Assembly (NCBI GenBank): GCA_030704615.1
Contig: CM060734.1
Coordinates: 25,792,001-25,856,000, forward strand
Direction of reading: 5' to 3'
Origin: Takakia lepidozioides
Lineage: Eukaryota > Streptophyta > Takakiopsida > Takakiales > Takakiaceae
Length of the DNA: 64,000 nucleotides
Shown here: piece after piece, positions 51,241-63,356 of the stretch
Layout of the letters: every line of letters begins with the position of its first letter
Position numbering within the stretch: position 1 is the first letter of the stretch
Notes under the pieces: generated by a model
The model's database searches: none
What the model was told of the DNA's origin: nothing
Seen by the model: the letters and a program-made list of their open reading frames with translations, nothing else
Program-made: the position numbers and the translations under genes

Positions 51241-52620
51241 TACCCGATGCGAGTTTTATTTGCAGTGGAGATTCAAGGAAGTGCAGATATTGGTTAGATT
51301 GGCAGTGGCCAATGAGATACTACCTTACTCATGGTCAGTGCCCACCTAGTTTAGGGGGAGAATCAGAGGAAGAGAATAGCTATCAGGCTTTACCTTCACT
51401 TGATAGGTGGCAGAATGTATAGCTAGGACCTGATGGAGTTCCAAACGATGCTTGTACCACCATGAAGTAAATAAAGTTTTGGAGGAAGTTCATAAAGGAG
51501 TGGCTGGAGGTCATTTTGGATAAGAGACTACCAGTAGAAAGATACTACTTGCAGGTTACTGGTTGCCTACTTTGTTTCAAGGATGTTCACAATTATTGCA
51601 AGAGTTTGTGATGAGTGTCAGAGGCTAGGAAACCATTGCAGAGATCTGGGAAGATGGCTTTGCATCCCCTACGATGCCTACTAAAAAACCATTTCAGAAA
51701 TGGGGACTAGACTTTGTTGGGACCAATTAACCCCCGCCTAGAAATACACAGAACAAGTATATATCATAGCCAGGGATTATACTACCAAAGTGGGTGGAAG
51801 CTTAAAGCTCTGAGGGACAACACAGCTAAGTCTACAAAAAAGTTCCTGTATGAGAACATACTTACAAGATTTGGTTGTCCCCTGGAATTTATCAGTGACC
51901 AGGGAAGTCACTTCATTAATGAGACCATAGAACTATTGACTAAAGAGTTTATGATTGTGCATAGGAAGAATACAACCTATTACCCACAGGGTAATGGGCA
52001 GGCAATAGGCCACCAACAAAATACTATGTACTATCTTGGCTAAGATAGTCAATGCAAACTGAAAAGATTGGGATACAAAGCTGCTGACAGCTTTGTGGTC
52101 ATACAGGACTTCATAAAGTCACCACTAAGTATACACCATTCCAATTAGTTTTATGGTATGGAAGTCTTTTCCTTCCATTGGAGTTCTTGTTACCACCCTA
52201 CATGAGAACTGAATGGGGAAGGAGAATGGAATTGGAAGATTCAATTAAGGTCAGGAAACATGAATTATACCATGTGGAAGAAGTACATGCTGATGCAGTA
52301 GATAACATGACCAGAATTCAGATGAGGAGGAAGGATCAGTTTGATGAAGGTAATTTAAAGATTTTTAAGACGGGAGATTTGGTACTGTGGTTGCAGAAGA
52401 AGGGAAGATTAAGCTTCTAAGCTTAAATCACCATGAAAAAAGACCTTATTTCATACAGAAGATGTATGATAACAACACAGCCATGTTACAAACCATTAAC
52501 AAAGAGATGCTGGGAAGAGTCGATGCCAATAAGTTGAAGGATATAGTGGTATCCATGACAAACCATTGCGGCACGATTTGCATGTTGAAACACAGAAACA
52601 GTCACGAGCTGCACCGGTGA
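51241..52620 (+). pseudogene. G5 integrase
   Basis: H2C2 remnants at about 51,480-51,620, then [40 protein letters not shown] (second catalytic D) and [10 protein letters not shown] one-base insertion at that point destroys the frame exactly at the catalytic E. The C-terminal part is readable as EDSIKVRKHELYHVEEVHAD and FKTGDLVLWLQKKG. More decayed than the G4 copy. Confidence 0.85.
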
Positions 52621-52850
52621 TACCAATGGAGTATGGAGCACTTGTCATTAAGCTGAGTGTGTATGGCCAGGGCGGAAGGTACAGGTGTTCGCATAGATAT
52701 CACAACCCACCACAATGTCACACAGTCTATCACAGCCCATCACAGCATCACACAGCCTATCACAGCACGTCACAGTCTGACACACAGTCCCTGTCACAAC
52801 AGCCTAACACAACCCACGCGGGTTGCAACAGTCCATAGGGTTAGGACAGG
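52621..52850 (+). repeat. G5 post-integrase CACAG minisatellite
   Basis: Between 52,695 and 52,815, units such as TCACAGCCCATCACAGCA and CACACAGCCTATCACAG. Same position and orientation relative to the element as in G4. Confidence 0.75.
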
Positions 52851-53219
52851 TGGATGCGGGTTAACGTCAGAAAAAATGGCCGGCGGGTGAAAGGACAGCT
52901 GGAAGTAAAACTCGGAGAATGTGCCACGCGGACAGGGGGGGACGGCGGCATGTCTAAAAACGAACACGTGGCCACTAGGGCAAAGCACATCGTGGTGCAT
53001 ATATTGCAAAAGTGGGTGTCATCATGCAAGAGGACAAACTGGGTCGTCAAAGTACCTACCCGTACACAAGCAGCCAAACTATTTGTTGCGCGCCCATTAA
53101 TGCATTCAGAATAAAAGTAACGGAACCCTTCACGAGTACAGAAAAGGTCTTTTGCCGCATGTGCTGTCCTTGTGGACATTCCAGGTGGGAATGTCCACTG
53201 AGGGGGGTAAATTACCTCT
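52851..53219 (+). pseudogene. G5 post-pol CCHC ORF, truncated
   Basis: Matches the G4 ORF from the basic N-terminal part through the knuckle CRMCCPCGHSRWEC at about 53,154-53,195 in the frame starting 53,012. Homology stops near 53,219, where the minus-strand G6 gag begins. The rest of this ORF and the front of the accessory ORF are lost. Confidence 0.6.
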
Positions 53220-54591
53220 CGTGTGTACCCAGTCTTCTTGGCCCGTTGGTTGTAAATACAATGGCTGGTATTATGATTGTTCATATGACAAATATCACAC
53301 TATTTGTCCTTCATATGGCATTCCGTTGCCAGGTGTCCTGCAGTCCCGCATTTGTGACACCATGTTGCCTTTCGTGGCCCTTCATTTTTAAAATTCTTGA
53401 TAGCCTCTGCTATCTTTAGATCCAAGTGGTTTTGTCAATCACTTCTTTCTTCTTTTGCTTGGGCTTTTCTTCATCATCAGAGTCTTCTTCCTCCAAGAGA
53501 TCCTTGGAATCTTTGCTTATGCTCTGATGGAATCCCAATTCCAACTTCTTTGCAGTCCCTACTGCTTCAGCCAAAGTGTTGTTAGGCATGACTGTAACCA
53601 TGGTTACGTATTCAGGACGAAGTCCATTGATGAACCATGATTTTTGCAAATCATCCCCTGGTGCTTGAGGTAGTTTCTTGATCAGAGTCTTCATTCTCTA
53701 CATGTAGTCGACTACCAATTATTTCTTTTTCTGTCTTAGGTTCTGTAATCCTGTGAAGATTTTAGACGTGGATTTGTTGGATCTATATCTTTCTTGAAAC
53801 GCGGCTCTCATATCCGCCCAATTTGCAAAGTGATTGGGTGGGAAAGTTACTAACCATCCAATGCCTTTCCGAGCCATTGAACAAGGAAATAGTCGGATCT
53901 TCTCTTGGTCTGTTGCTTCATTGTAAATGGTGCACATGTTTTCAAATTGATTAAGATGGATATCTGGATCAGATTTCCCATCATATAAAGGAAATGGTGG
54001 TCTGGTTTTGTTTGCTGCTAAAGCCATCGGTGCAGCTGGTGCAACTGGTTGTCCAAACTGGGATGGTCCCGCTGCTGCTGGCTGTGGTGGTGTTGGTTTT
54101 TGTCTTCCAAACAATGATTCAAAGCTAGGAGGTCCTTGTCCCAATGATAGTCGTCTTCCAGCTGCTGTCCCTACTAAGCTTAATGAATCTTTAAAAGCTT
54201 TGAGTGTAGTTCTGGTTATCATTTCTGGAGAAGTGCTTTCACTTCTTTCACCTTCTTCACTCAAAATGTTCTCAAATCTTTCTTCTAATATTTTAGCAAA
54301 ACCTCGATTTGGGCTTGTTACTGTAGAAGGTCTTTCAGATCTTTCTTGTGGTAACCATTCACCAAGTACATTACTGGCAACTTCTTCTGGTGTAGTGTTC
54401 TCACTTCCCACCGATCCGATTTCCTGATCTTCTGGTTTATCACTGTTTGATGTCTCACCTTGAATAATTTTCAAGTTCTGTAATTCTGGGAACTCTTCTC
54501 TTAACCGAGCCTCCCTTTCTGCAGTATATTTCTCTATTTGTTCAGCTCTGTCTTGTTTAGCTTTTTCTTTAATTTCCTCATTCATTCCCAC
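53216..54591 (-). pseudogene. G6 gag with capsid and two zinc knuckles
   Basis: Starts about 54,591 (MGMNEEIKEKAKQDRAEQIE; a charged helix), followed by acidic and proline-rich linker. The capsid shows RPPFPLYDGKSDPDIHLNQF, IRLFPCSMARKGIGWLVTFP and AFQERYRSNKSTSKIFTGLQ. After two stops comes LQKSWFINGLRPEYVTMVTV. The nucleocapsid at 53,390-53,240 keeps CHKCGTAGHLATEC and CDICHMNNHNTSHC (both C-x2-C-x4-H-x4-C). Pol is missing: gag ends against the G5 CCHC ORF. A diverged relative of the G1/G3/G5 gag. Confidence 0.82.
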
Positions 54592-54819
54592 ATCATATGT
54601 AGAATTCCTTTTCGGTACCCTTTAAACAGTCTTGGTATGTCAGTAAAGAAAATTTATAGTGTCTCTACCCTTTCTTCAAGATTTATCCTGTCTTGCAAGA
54701 ATCCGTATTACGACTTAATTTTCTTGTTTACTGATTGATCACCAAACTTTTAATGGGCACAATAATACCATCTGTCTTTTTCAGTGTATCTGACTTGCAA
54801 TAAGTCTTTGGGTATCCAA
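54592..54819 (-). pseudogene. G6 ORF0 C-terminal end and ORF0-gag spacer
   Basis: Next to the giant solo LTR the minus strand reads WIPKDLLQVRYTEKDRWYY and a stop, which continues the ORF0 cut at 57,445 (conserved block KNWIPKDILWIKL in the other copies). The remaining bases lead to the gag start without further coding. Confidence 0.6.
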
Positions 54820-57444
54820 TGTAGTGTGAATGCAGGGGGGTGACATTGAAATTTTTGTTTTTACTCACTGAGATTATGCATTTCTACAAAGGAAGGGCCC
54901 TGGTACCAATGTGAAAATAGGTTGAGTTGTCCCTGCAATTTATTCCATACATGTTTCTAGGTTACATCATGGGATCGATGGGGAACTCTTGGCCAGGATG
55001 AAAATGCTCAATTTATTTCATACATGCTATGGGCGGAATTCATCCCTGCCTACAGGTTATTTCATGGGCACACTATGCTGATACTTTGCCAGGATGAAAG
55101 TGGCTAAGTCTTGACCAGACGTATTTTCATCCGGAGGATGAATGGATTACATCCATGCTTACTGGATGACTCCCAGGAACAAGGACGAAGGATCTAGTGC
55201 CAAGGATGCAATGAATTTGTGATTAACTCTGTTAATGAAACCTAGCACGTTTTCCGTTCGTGAAAATGGATGACTTTCATCATTGGCGGTTACCCTAGAA
55301 ACGCGGGACGAGGAAGACGAAGGGGAAGATGACGGGGGCTCTGAGCAGATGCTGCGAACAGTGGAATTGGCAGGACATTGTGTCAAGGGCGATTGCATCT
55401 ACGCTGGGGCATTCTGGCTTTCATTAAGGGAAGTTTTTATGTAGAGGATAAGGGCACAACTTGGTAATCTGTACAGTAGGGGAAGCGGTGCCGCCATCTT
55501 TTTGGTAATGATCAATTTCTGGAGGATATGCTTATAGGGATATCGGTGTGGCATGCGATGGAGCAATCAGTTAACACGCGGTGCCGTCGCTGCTATGGTT
55601 AATGGGTAGCTTGGGGCTTGCTGGAGGATAATCGTGCAGGGAACAGCTTGGAAGAGTTGTGCTCAAGCCAGGTGAAGGGAGGCGGTGCTGTCACTAATCT
55701 TGTGCAACCACCAGAGCCGCCATTGCCTTGATGAACATGATCATGGGAGGATGAGCTTGCAAGGAAAACGGCCACCTGCCAGAGAACAGGGAGGTGGGGT
55801 TGCTGGCACAGTCAATGGAGAGTTAGGATGAGGAGCAGCTCGACATAACGAGCATCTGCCAGAGCGAATGAGGGATTGGCTTGTGGATGGTGACTCAGGT
55901 TATCTGTAAATAAGGAGGCAAAGAGTGAAATGTACAGAGCAAGAAGCTTTCAGATGATGATTGTCTTCTTGTTATAAGATCATATCAGATCTTAGGGTAG
56001 ATTAGCACAGATGGTGGGATAGAGTAGTTAGTTGGCAAGCGACAGGGTTACTGCCATGGACTAAAGCAGAGCCGTCATGACTCACTGAACGCTTGAATCG
56101 ACGAATATCTGAAAGGTAGAGTGGCAGAGCGATGACAGGATCTGACATGCATAGATCTTTGTTTTTACGACGTGGCATTCAGACGACAAGAGGAGTTAGG
56201 GTAGCTGCTGACAGAGATGGTGAGGTTCCATTTTGGGCAGGCAATCCCACCGCTTCACCTGGAGTATAAGACAACGAAGTTCGTAGATGCATGGCTCTTC
56301 TCTCAGACTTAGGAATAGTGGCTTCTTTTTCACTTAGGAATAGTTGTTGTTGCTTGGACTTAGGAGCTATCAAGCAAGACTGATGTAGGAGATAAGATTT
56401 TGAGAAATGGAATGGAGGTGGCCTGACTTCAAACCATGGAGATTGTAGAGAGGATGTGAGAGGATGCATATGTCCCTGGGGATATTGATTAGAGGGCAGA
56501 TGCAGTCCCACCATAGTCACTGAGTGTATGATATTTCTTTTGCTTCAGATCATCTGTTTCCAGTAGCATGAATCTGGACCCAATGTTGCATTGAAGGTTG
56601 ATGTCAAATGTACATGCAATTTTGAGCACAGTAGAGCACAAATCAGTAGGGTTAGCTGCCTTTTTAACAATAGAAAGATGAGGGTGATGGTGTTTCATTG
56701 GAGAACTAGGGTATCCTGAATTTATGTGGCATGCATACATTAGAGGGATGAAGTGGAAAATTATCTTAAGCTGTTTAGTGTAGTTGCCTTACTGAAGCTG
56801 AAACCTGAAGTTTGATCCCAGAATGAGGGATTTAGTTTGGGAACTCTATTGGTTCAAAGCTGAATGCAAAAGGTGAGGATGGGGTAGAATGTAGATAAAG
56901 ATAATGGGCTCTTTATCACTGACTGACAGACCTGAATTGTCTCTGAAAGCAATCAGAATGGAGGGCCTTGTTTGGGAAGAGAGAATGAGCAAACAGGGAA
57001 TGTGGGGCATCCTTGACATATCAAATCACAAATTTTGTATCTGGTCTTGCTGGATGTGTTGCCTTGGTGTAATTGCACAACATGTAGGAAGGGTGCAGTG
57101 TTCTACATGATACCCAAGGAATATTTTGTCATGCAAGGGTGAGAAAATAAATCTGGAGAGCTGCACAGAAACAGGAAGAACGAAGGGATAACCAGTTGTA
57201 AGCTGAGAGATAGAAATGGAAAAGCTTCCCAGTCCCATCCATGTTTTCTCTTCCGCTGCGGCATGGATGAGGGCATCTGGTCTCTGGTCACGAACAGAAA
57301 AGGGTCAATGATTGAGGATAGTGAGTTAGGGTAGCAAACTTGTCTTCACTAGGGTGTAGTGGGCTGGGGCAGCAAGCTTCTTTGCACTACGAACCAGATT
57401 TAGATTTTTACAGAAGGGATTCATGCCCTTCTTTTCACACTACA
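54820..57444 (+). mobile_element. giant solo LTR (2.6 kb), copy 2
   Basis: Same ends as copy 1 (TGTAGTGTGAA / TTCACACTACA), length 2,625, highly similar along its length with a few small rearrangements (for example near 55,690-55,860). Flanks CCAA and CCAG agree at three of four bases. It sits inside ORF0 of G6. TATA-like GTATAAGACA at 56,264. Confidence 0.85.
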
Positions 57445-57836
57445 CCAGTACTCCACTGCTTCTATGATCGTGTGACAATATTCAATCCTTCTCTGAAAAT
57501 ATAACTAGTGTAACAAACTTTTCTGATTGGGATTAGAGTAATCAATAGAGCTAGACGAGACAACCACTCTTCACTTCTAATCCTACATTCCCAAGGTGCT
57601 CGTGTAATACTGATCACTCCTCTCTTCAATCCCCATTTGTCATCTTCTTTCGCGACTGAAAGAAAGATTTTCTGTTGTATTGCTCTTGGTAAACCATGAA
57701 AATTTTCCAAGAATGTTTTCCATTCCTTTGCTTCTGTTGACTCGTTCTGTCGTGATTTCAAGAAATCACTGATTAACCATCCTTCTTTGAGTACTTTTGA
57801 ACTCAACATACCGTTAGTCCCCTGTATGGTTGCCAA
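57445..57836 (-). pseudogene. G6 ORF0, N-terminal part (diverged)
   Basis: A 124-codon frame from 57,836. WKTFLENFHGLPRAIQQKIF, DDKWGLKRGVISITRAPWEC and LSRLALLITLIPIRKVCY correspond to FLELPDGCKENILKRV, WGLEKGVIKIYQ and LPTLVYVIALLSIKRVEF of the G1 protein. Here the start codon lies within the PBS, not in the LTR, because a stop precedes it. So the read-through layout is not kept in G6. The conserved core at such distance argues that ORF0 is a real protein family. Confidence 0.65.
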
Positions 57837-57837
57837 A

Positions 57838-58504
57838 TGTTAACCGCTGGTTTATGACTTAGACAAAACAGACTATCAACACTACTGCCCATTTCCTAAG
57901 ACATGCAACAGAGGTTGTCCGACGGTATGCTTTCATAAACAATTACGAAGAGAAAACAAGAACTATTCTGAGATGATACACATTCTCTCCATCTCACCTT
58001 CACTCTACACATAGATACTTCGAATAGCATGGCTTTACTTCAGAGCTTCGATACATCATCACAAAAGTATACACTGATCACTGATACTCATACTCATATT
58101 GCACACCTTCTAAGTTGTGTTTAGTCCTTTTATACTATGCTCGAAAGAGCCGTTACAGTCTGCGGTCGTTAATGACCGTTTGCCTAACTACCTACGCAAC
58201 CTAAAAGGTTTGCTAAAAAGTGGCTCGTTGCAGTGGTCGTGAGCCATAGTGGTAAACGGTCCACTACTCCCTCTATTGGTTAAAGCCAATGCTAACATGG
58301 CCGTGTGATATCATGGTTCACGGCTCACGGTTACTACACTACCCACTACTGCTCTCGTGGTAATGTACCCTTGTCCCGCCATTGGCTAAGTACCGCGTAC
58401 TTAGTCGTCTCTGCCTGTGGCTCAGGTAGTGTACGGCCATCACTACCCAGTATGTCCCGTTGTGACCCTCGTTGTCTGTCCCTCATATCATAGCCATTAT
58501 CACA
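57838..58504 (-). repeat. G6 5' LTR
   Basis: The inner end (minus-strand CCAGCGGTTAACA) is followed by TT and TGGCAACCATACAGGGG, a PBS like that of the other elements. The outer end is where the plus-strand accessory ORF of G5 resumes, near 58,505; the exact base (58,504 or 58,509) is uncertain. No CACAG minisatellite. Confidence 0.6.
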
Positions 58505-60510
58505 TCACACTGTGGAGGATCAGGGAGAACAGCAGCAAGTTCACTGTGAAGATCCACAGCAGGCCATGCTTATGAGTTCCATAAGCAGGACACTCAATTT
58601 GTTGGGCACATATGTGAAATCCCATGTTCCATCTACACAATTGGCAGCTTTGAGGAAATAACTCAAGCAAGAGTTTGAGGCTAGAATTGCCACTGAGTGT
58701 GCAAACAAGGTAGATGTGGAGGCCAACCTCAAGTTACAGAAAGAGTTGGACACAAAGGCTGCCTTGCAGCTAGCAAAGGGGAATCTGATTGAAGTGGGTC
58801 TGGAGCAGGGGAAATTGCATGAAGCACATAAGCAGCAGCTATACCAATTGCAGGTGCAGCATGAGGGAAAATTGCTAGAAGTGAAGGTGCTTCATACATA
58901 GTTGGAGACAGTTCATCAGAGAATGACCATACAATGTGCCACACTAACAACTGTTCTGCAGCAGACTGCGTTAGAAGTTAACAGACAAGCAGAGAGCTGT
59001 ATGATGGCTGAGGCTAAGACAGTAGAGCAGGGGAAACTTATTGCTGATCTGAAGGCTACTCTCCGTCGCAATGAGGATACTTTCCAATAGTACAGTCGAG
59101 TTGAGGCTGAAAAGGAAAGGTTCATCCTGCAGTTGCAACAATCACTCATGGGCCACAAGAATGAACTCTCTGTGGCTTGGAAGGAAGCCAATAATCTGGC
59201 TACTGCCTATGCGGCCCTGGTTGACCCTCATGCAAAGCGCATGGAAGCTTTACAACAGCAGTTAGATGTGTACAGACTCAAGGAGGAGCAGGCTCTCAGG
59301 GGTGCTACACAGGACTTGGTGGATAATCATCTTATGCAAGTATGGTTAACACAAGGGCCGGTGGAAGGGAAAGCACCACGAAAGCTCACTCAAGGGGAGA
59401 TGAATGATCTCAGATTGCAAGTCCAGAACATTGCCACAATTACTATAGACAATGTCTATAGTAGGATTGCGGAGTTACAGGTTGATGTGGAAGGCCTGTA
59501 AACTCAAGTGGATGACCTGAGTTCCAATATTGACAAAAGAGTCTTTGTTCCTGAGCAGCAGCTGGTGGCTACTTATTTGCATGCCAAGACTCTGATTTTC
59601 CAGTCTTCATCACAGGAGGTGCAAGAGTTGCCAGCAGTAGGAGGGACAACGGCGGCAATATCACAACCTCTACAGCAGGTGGCTGTGCAGATGGCCGTGC
59701 AGATGGCTGATGCTGTCGATACCATGGCGCAACCACAGTCTAAGGTTTGGGGGGATGCTGCTTTCAACCCACCTAGGACTCCTGCTGCGCGGGAGTACAA
59801 TCGGGCTATGATTATGCCCTTCAACCAAATTCCCATTGTGATGGATTTGGCTTTGAAGGAATTCAATCCTCCACAATCTTTGGCACATTATTACCAGATC
59901 ATGCGCATTTGGTTGCTAGTGGCAACTCGGACTATGGTTCTTCCGAACAATCGACCCATTGAGGATCATCATTTTGCAAGGTACTGGTCTGAGACAAGCA
60001 CCATGCTGAAGGAATTAATTGCCTTCCAGGTTGTTCATGGGTACATCTACACCAAGACCAAGGAGGTATCTAGTATTGTCATGGGCTGTGGATTGTACTA
60101 TGCTGCTTGTTTCTTTGCACGTTATCACATTGAGCAGCAGAAGATGCAGTCAAGATTTCTGAGTTATTCCAGTGGAGATCATTGGGTCTTACCTTTGGTT
60201 CCACCTTATATGTATCTATATGATGCGAAGATCATGATGCAGAAGGATTCCCAGCTTCGTTCATGGTTTAATTTGGCTTGGAACAACTTGGCCAAAGAAA
60301 AATTGGGCCCTGATGATATTTTTTATAAAGGACATGAAGCCTGGAGATACTTACACTGTTCCAAGGTCATTGGCACACCTCTTACCTATACGGCCAAGGA
60401 GTTCAGGGAATTCACTCATTTTGCTTGCAAGCGATTAAAACAAGTACTCCAGTTCAAGCTTCCAGACATGGTGGGCCAACACTGCAAGCCATGCAGGAAT
60501 CCCGAGGAAC
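58505..60510 (+). pseudogene. G5 long accessory ORF, C-terminal two thirds
   Basis: Matches the G4 accessory ORF from EGQGEQQQVLHED onward. Coiled-coil part (KVDVEANLKLQKEL, QQLYQLQVQHEGKLLEVKVL, LMGHKNELSVAWKEANNLAT, YAALVDPHAKRMEALQQQLD) with isolated stops (about 58,660, 58,899, 59,088, 59,501), then an open 335-codon frame from 59,508: DDLSSNIDKRVFVPEQQLVA, YNRAMIMPFNQIPIVMDLAL, HYYQIMRIWLLVATRT and KFLDMVG-like end. The last codons (CRNPEE) are cut by the G7 LTR. Conservation between G4 and G5 in the 335-codon part is strong at protein level. Confidence 0.7.
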
Positions 60511-62904
60511 TGTAGTGTGAATGCAGGGGGTAAAAATTCAAGTTTTTGTTTGGCATCAGGTTTCGGCACTACTACAAAGGGAGTGCCCTTCGTGCTAATG
60601 AAGGGGAGGAATTGTCCATAACTTGAGGTAATTCCATGGAAAGACTATGCTTTTGATCTGCCAAGAACAAAATATGGCTAAGTTATGACATGCACCTTTT
60701 TCATCCCTAGGATGAATGATTTTCATCCATGATGTTGAACCCTAGAAGCAGGATGTGAAATTCGAAGGGGAAGAGTGCGTGCATCTTTTCGCAGCTGCTG
60801 CAGTGGTGCTGGCAGCACAGGATATCTGAGAAAGTTCCACCTACGCAAAGGGTATCAGCTTGCTTTAAAGAGAAACGTTAAGAGCTCCTGCTTGGCTTTC
60901 TGTGCAAGAAGAAGCGGTGCCGCCTTCTTCGTAAGCAATGATCAAACCTGAGGGATCAGGTTTGTGATAAGGGCGGTGCACCACTGCTGTCGCCATTGTC
61001 TTGATGAGCACATTAATGAGGAGATGGAGCGGCTCAGCAGGTGTTGGGGGATGAGAAGTGCAGGCTGGTGTGTATAGCACCTCAGGTTGTCTGTGATCAA
61101 ATCTTGTAGCTGCTGTCTGTTTTTGAGCTTTAGGACCAGATCACTTTGTTTGGGAAGAGTGTAAGCATCTTTTCGCAGCTGCTGCAGTGGTGTTGGCAGT
61201 ACAGCATATCTTAGGAAGTTCCACCTACGCAAAGGGAATCAGCTTGCCTTAAAGAGCGACGTTAAGGGATCTGGCTTGGCATTCTGTGCAAAAGGAAGCG
61301 GTGCCGCCTTCTGGTGTGTATGGCGCTTAAGCTATCTATAATTAGGTTTTGTATCTGCTCTCTGTCTTAAGGGCTGTAGGACCAGATCACTTCATAGGGA
61401 AGAAATGCACATGTAGAAGGATAGGGTAGAGGTTGGCAGGCACAAGGATGTGCCAGCAGCTGAAGCAGAGCCGTCATGCCTTAATGAGGACTGGAATCAC
61501 GATAAGAAGAAACGTCGGAAATGGCTGACGAGGGAGATGACAAGGTGCCTTCTTGACAGGCAGACCCACCGCTTCAATGAGTATAAGACAGATAAGTTCG
61601 AAGAGTGTTGGCTTCCTTTTTGGCACTTAGGAATGACTTTGTGAAGTTTTTGGAACTGTCTCTTGTATCTACTGAAGGGGACAGAAATGTGAGGAGTAGA
61701 AAAGGCCTTTGAAAAATGGAATGAAGACACTGGAATTCAAACCAGGATAGGGTGGAGATGGATGCACCTGTTGTTACACTGTTATTAGGAAAATGAGAGG
61801 GGACAGGGATATCTCACCTCAGGGTCAGAATGGTTGCTGTTCTTGTGTTCCTTTTCTTTGTTTTCAGTGTTTTCAGCCAGCAAAACAATGCAGCCTTGGA
61901 TGTTAAAACAGTGGAGCCAGTGTAGAACTAGCTTAGTGGAATGAGGAAAACAAGGATGGTCATTAAGAAACTGATTTGAAGAGCTGAGAAGGGATGACGT
62001 GGATGGGGAAGAAAAGTCAATACTGTTTTGGGGTTTGGATCTGATTTCTAGAAGTGTTCCCTACATGTGAATGACTGATGTTCGAAGTTGAGGAGAAAAG
62101 GAGAGCTGTCAGGGTGTGTGAATTGAGATCTGTAGAAGGGTTGTGAAGCACCTTGACCAAACAGGATACACTTGGGGAAAGGTAGTGCAAGGACCAGTCA
62201 CTGGAAAGAGAGAGAGAAAAAGACTGACAGAGGGGCAGATTATCTCTCGTGTGACCAAGGTTGACTTCAATGATGGATGCACTGGATGCCTGGCTGGATG
62301 TGCATTGCATTGCATCGTAGCCATGCTGTTGTGGAGAAAAGTGAGGAATCCACACATGAAAGAAAAAGAGTGTGAGAGAAAGAAAAAGTGAAGAAGGGAG
62401 AAAGGGTTGATGAGGGATGGACAAATGGAGAGCCAAGGTCAAGAAGACATGAACCCTGAATGATCAAACTAGTGGGCCTGCAGTTCATGGCAGATCTGAG
62501 CTGCCCATCCACCTAGACCGTGATCTCATTACAAAAGGGGGCTTCCGACGTGTTGCTGACCAAGGGAACTGCCCACAAGGGCAGGGTTTCATCACTGACA
62601 TAGGGCTGATTGCATCACTAAATACATCGCACCAGCATAGCTGGTGCTGTACCTGCAGGTAGGGGATGTTGTGTAAAAGGTAGAACCAAGAGTGAACAAC
62701 AAATTGACTCCCCATCCATGTCTTCTCTTCCGCTGCGGCGTGGATGAGGATTGCTTGAACTCTGATCACGAAGGACCTGAGGGAAACCCACAGCCAAGTG
62801 ACGACAGTTGGACAGACTAGAAGAACGTTTCTTTCTTTTGCTCCGCTTAGAATGGAGGGGAGCACAATTAGAATTATACAGAAGGGGATTCACGCCCCTT
62901 CTTT
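60511..62904 (+). repeat. G7 5' LTR (giant-LTR family)
   Basis: Starts TGTAGTGTGAATGCAGGGGG like the two solo copies and carries the same CCCACCGCTTCA..GTATAAGACA promoter block (61,582). It ends CGCCCCTTCTTT, directly followed by the primer site. The terminal TTCACACTACA of the solo copies is missing here. It inserted in the accessory ORF of G5. Confidence 0.8.
60779..61270 (+). repeat. 380-base direct duplication within the G7 LTR
   Basis: TTTTCGCAGCTGCTGCAGTGG followed by GGCAGCACAG/GGCAGTACAG and TTCCACCTACGCAAAGGG occurs at about 60,787 and 61,168. The solo LTR copies do not show this block pair. Confidence 0.75.
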
Positions 62905-62916
62905 TGGTATCAGAGC
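62905..62916 (+). other. G7 primer binding site, initiator tRNA-Met type
   Basis: TGGTATCAGAGC, canonical plant primer site, marking the LTR end and internal start. It shows that the 2.6 kb repeats of this family are LTRs. Confidence 0.9.
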
Positions 62917-62961
62917 TGATGTTAAATCTTGATTTCTACTAGCTAGGGATCTTGACTGGTA

Positions 62962-63285
62962 TTGGATGGTTTGATGGCAGGAAGAGACCACACACTGATT
63001 CCTGATGAACCAAGCATTGGAGATGTGCTGATTTGCTTCAGCAGACGCACACCAAATGCACACGCAAACCCTTGTTTGTACTTCTTCAACCCTACTTGGA
63101 GAATAGCGAATGGTGATTTATGTCTTAGAGTGATACATACTGGTGGAAGAACAACCATAGCACTTTGGATAAGAGAGTTAGGAAGGTGGGTGAAGATAAA
63201 TACCATGGCACGAGAGGTGACATGGGGAGGTAGAGTAGAGATGTTGCGAAATGGACAGTGGGAGTGGTATAGAGGTCAACATTAA
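62962..63285 (+). CDS. G7 small ORF between PBS and gag
   Basis: A 107-codon open frame with DEPSIGDVLICFSRRTPNAH, YFFNPTWRIANGDLCLRVIH and LRNGQWEWYRGQH. Balanced composition, no known domain recognised, no membrane segment. It precedes gag by about 70 bases. It may be an uncharacterised leader protein or an incidental frame; the even amino-acid composition favours coding. Confidence 0.4.
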   Translation: MDGLMAGRDHTLIPDEPSIGDVLICFSRRTPNAHANPCLYFFNPTWRIANGDLCLRVIHTGGRTTIALWIRELGRWVKINTMAREVTWGGRVEMLRNGQWEWYRGQH

Positions 63286-63356
63286 GGGAGTTGCGGGAAA
63301 ATTAGAGTCAAAATTAGGTGTTGAAACAGTTTGAACTTTGACTAGAGAATAGAAGG

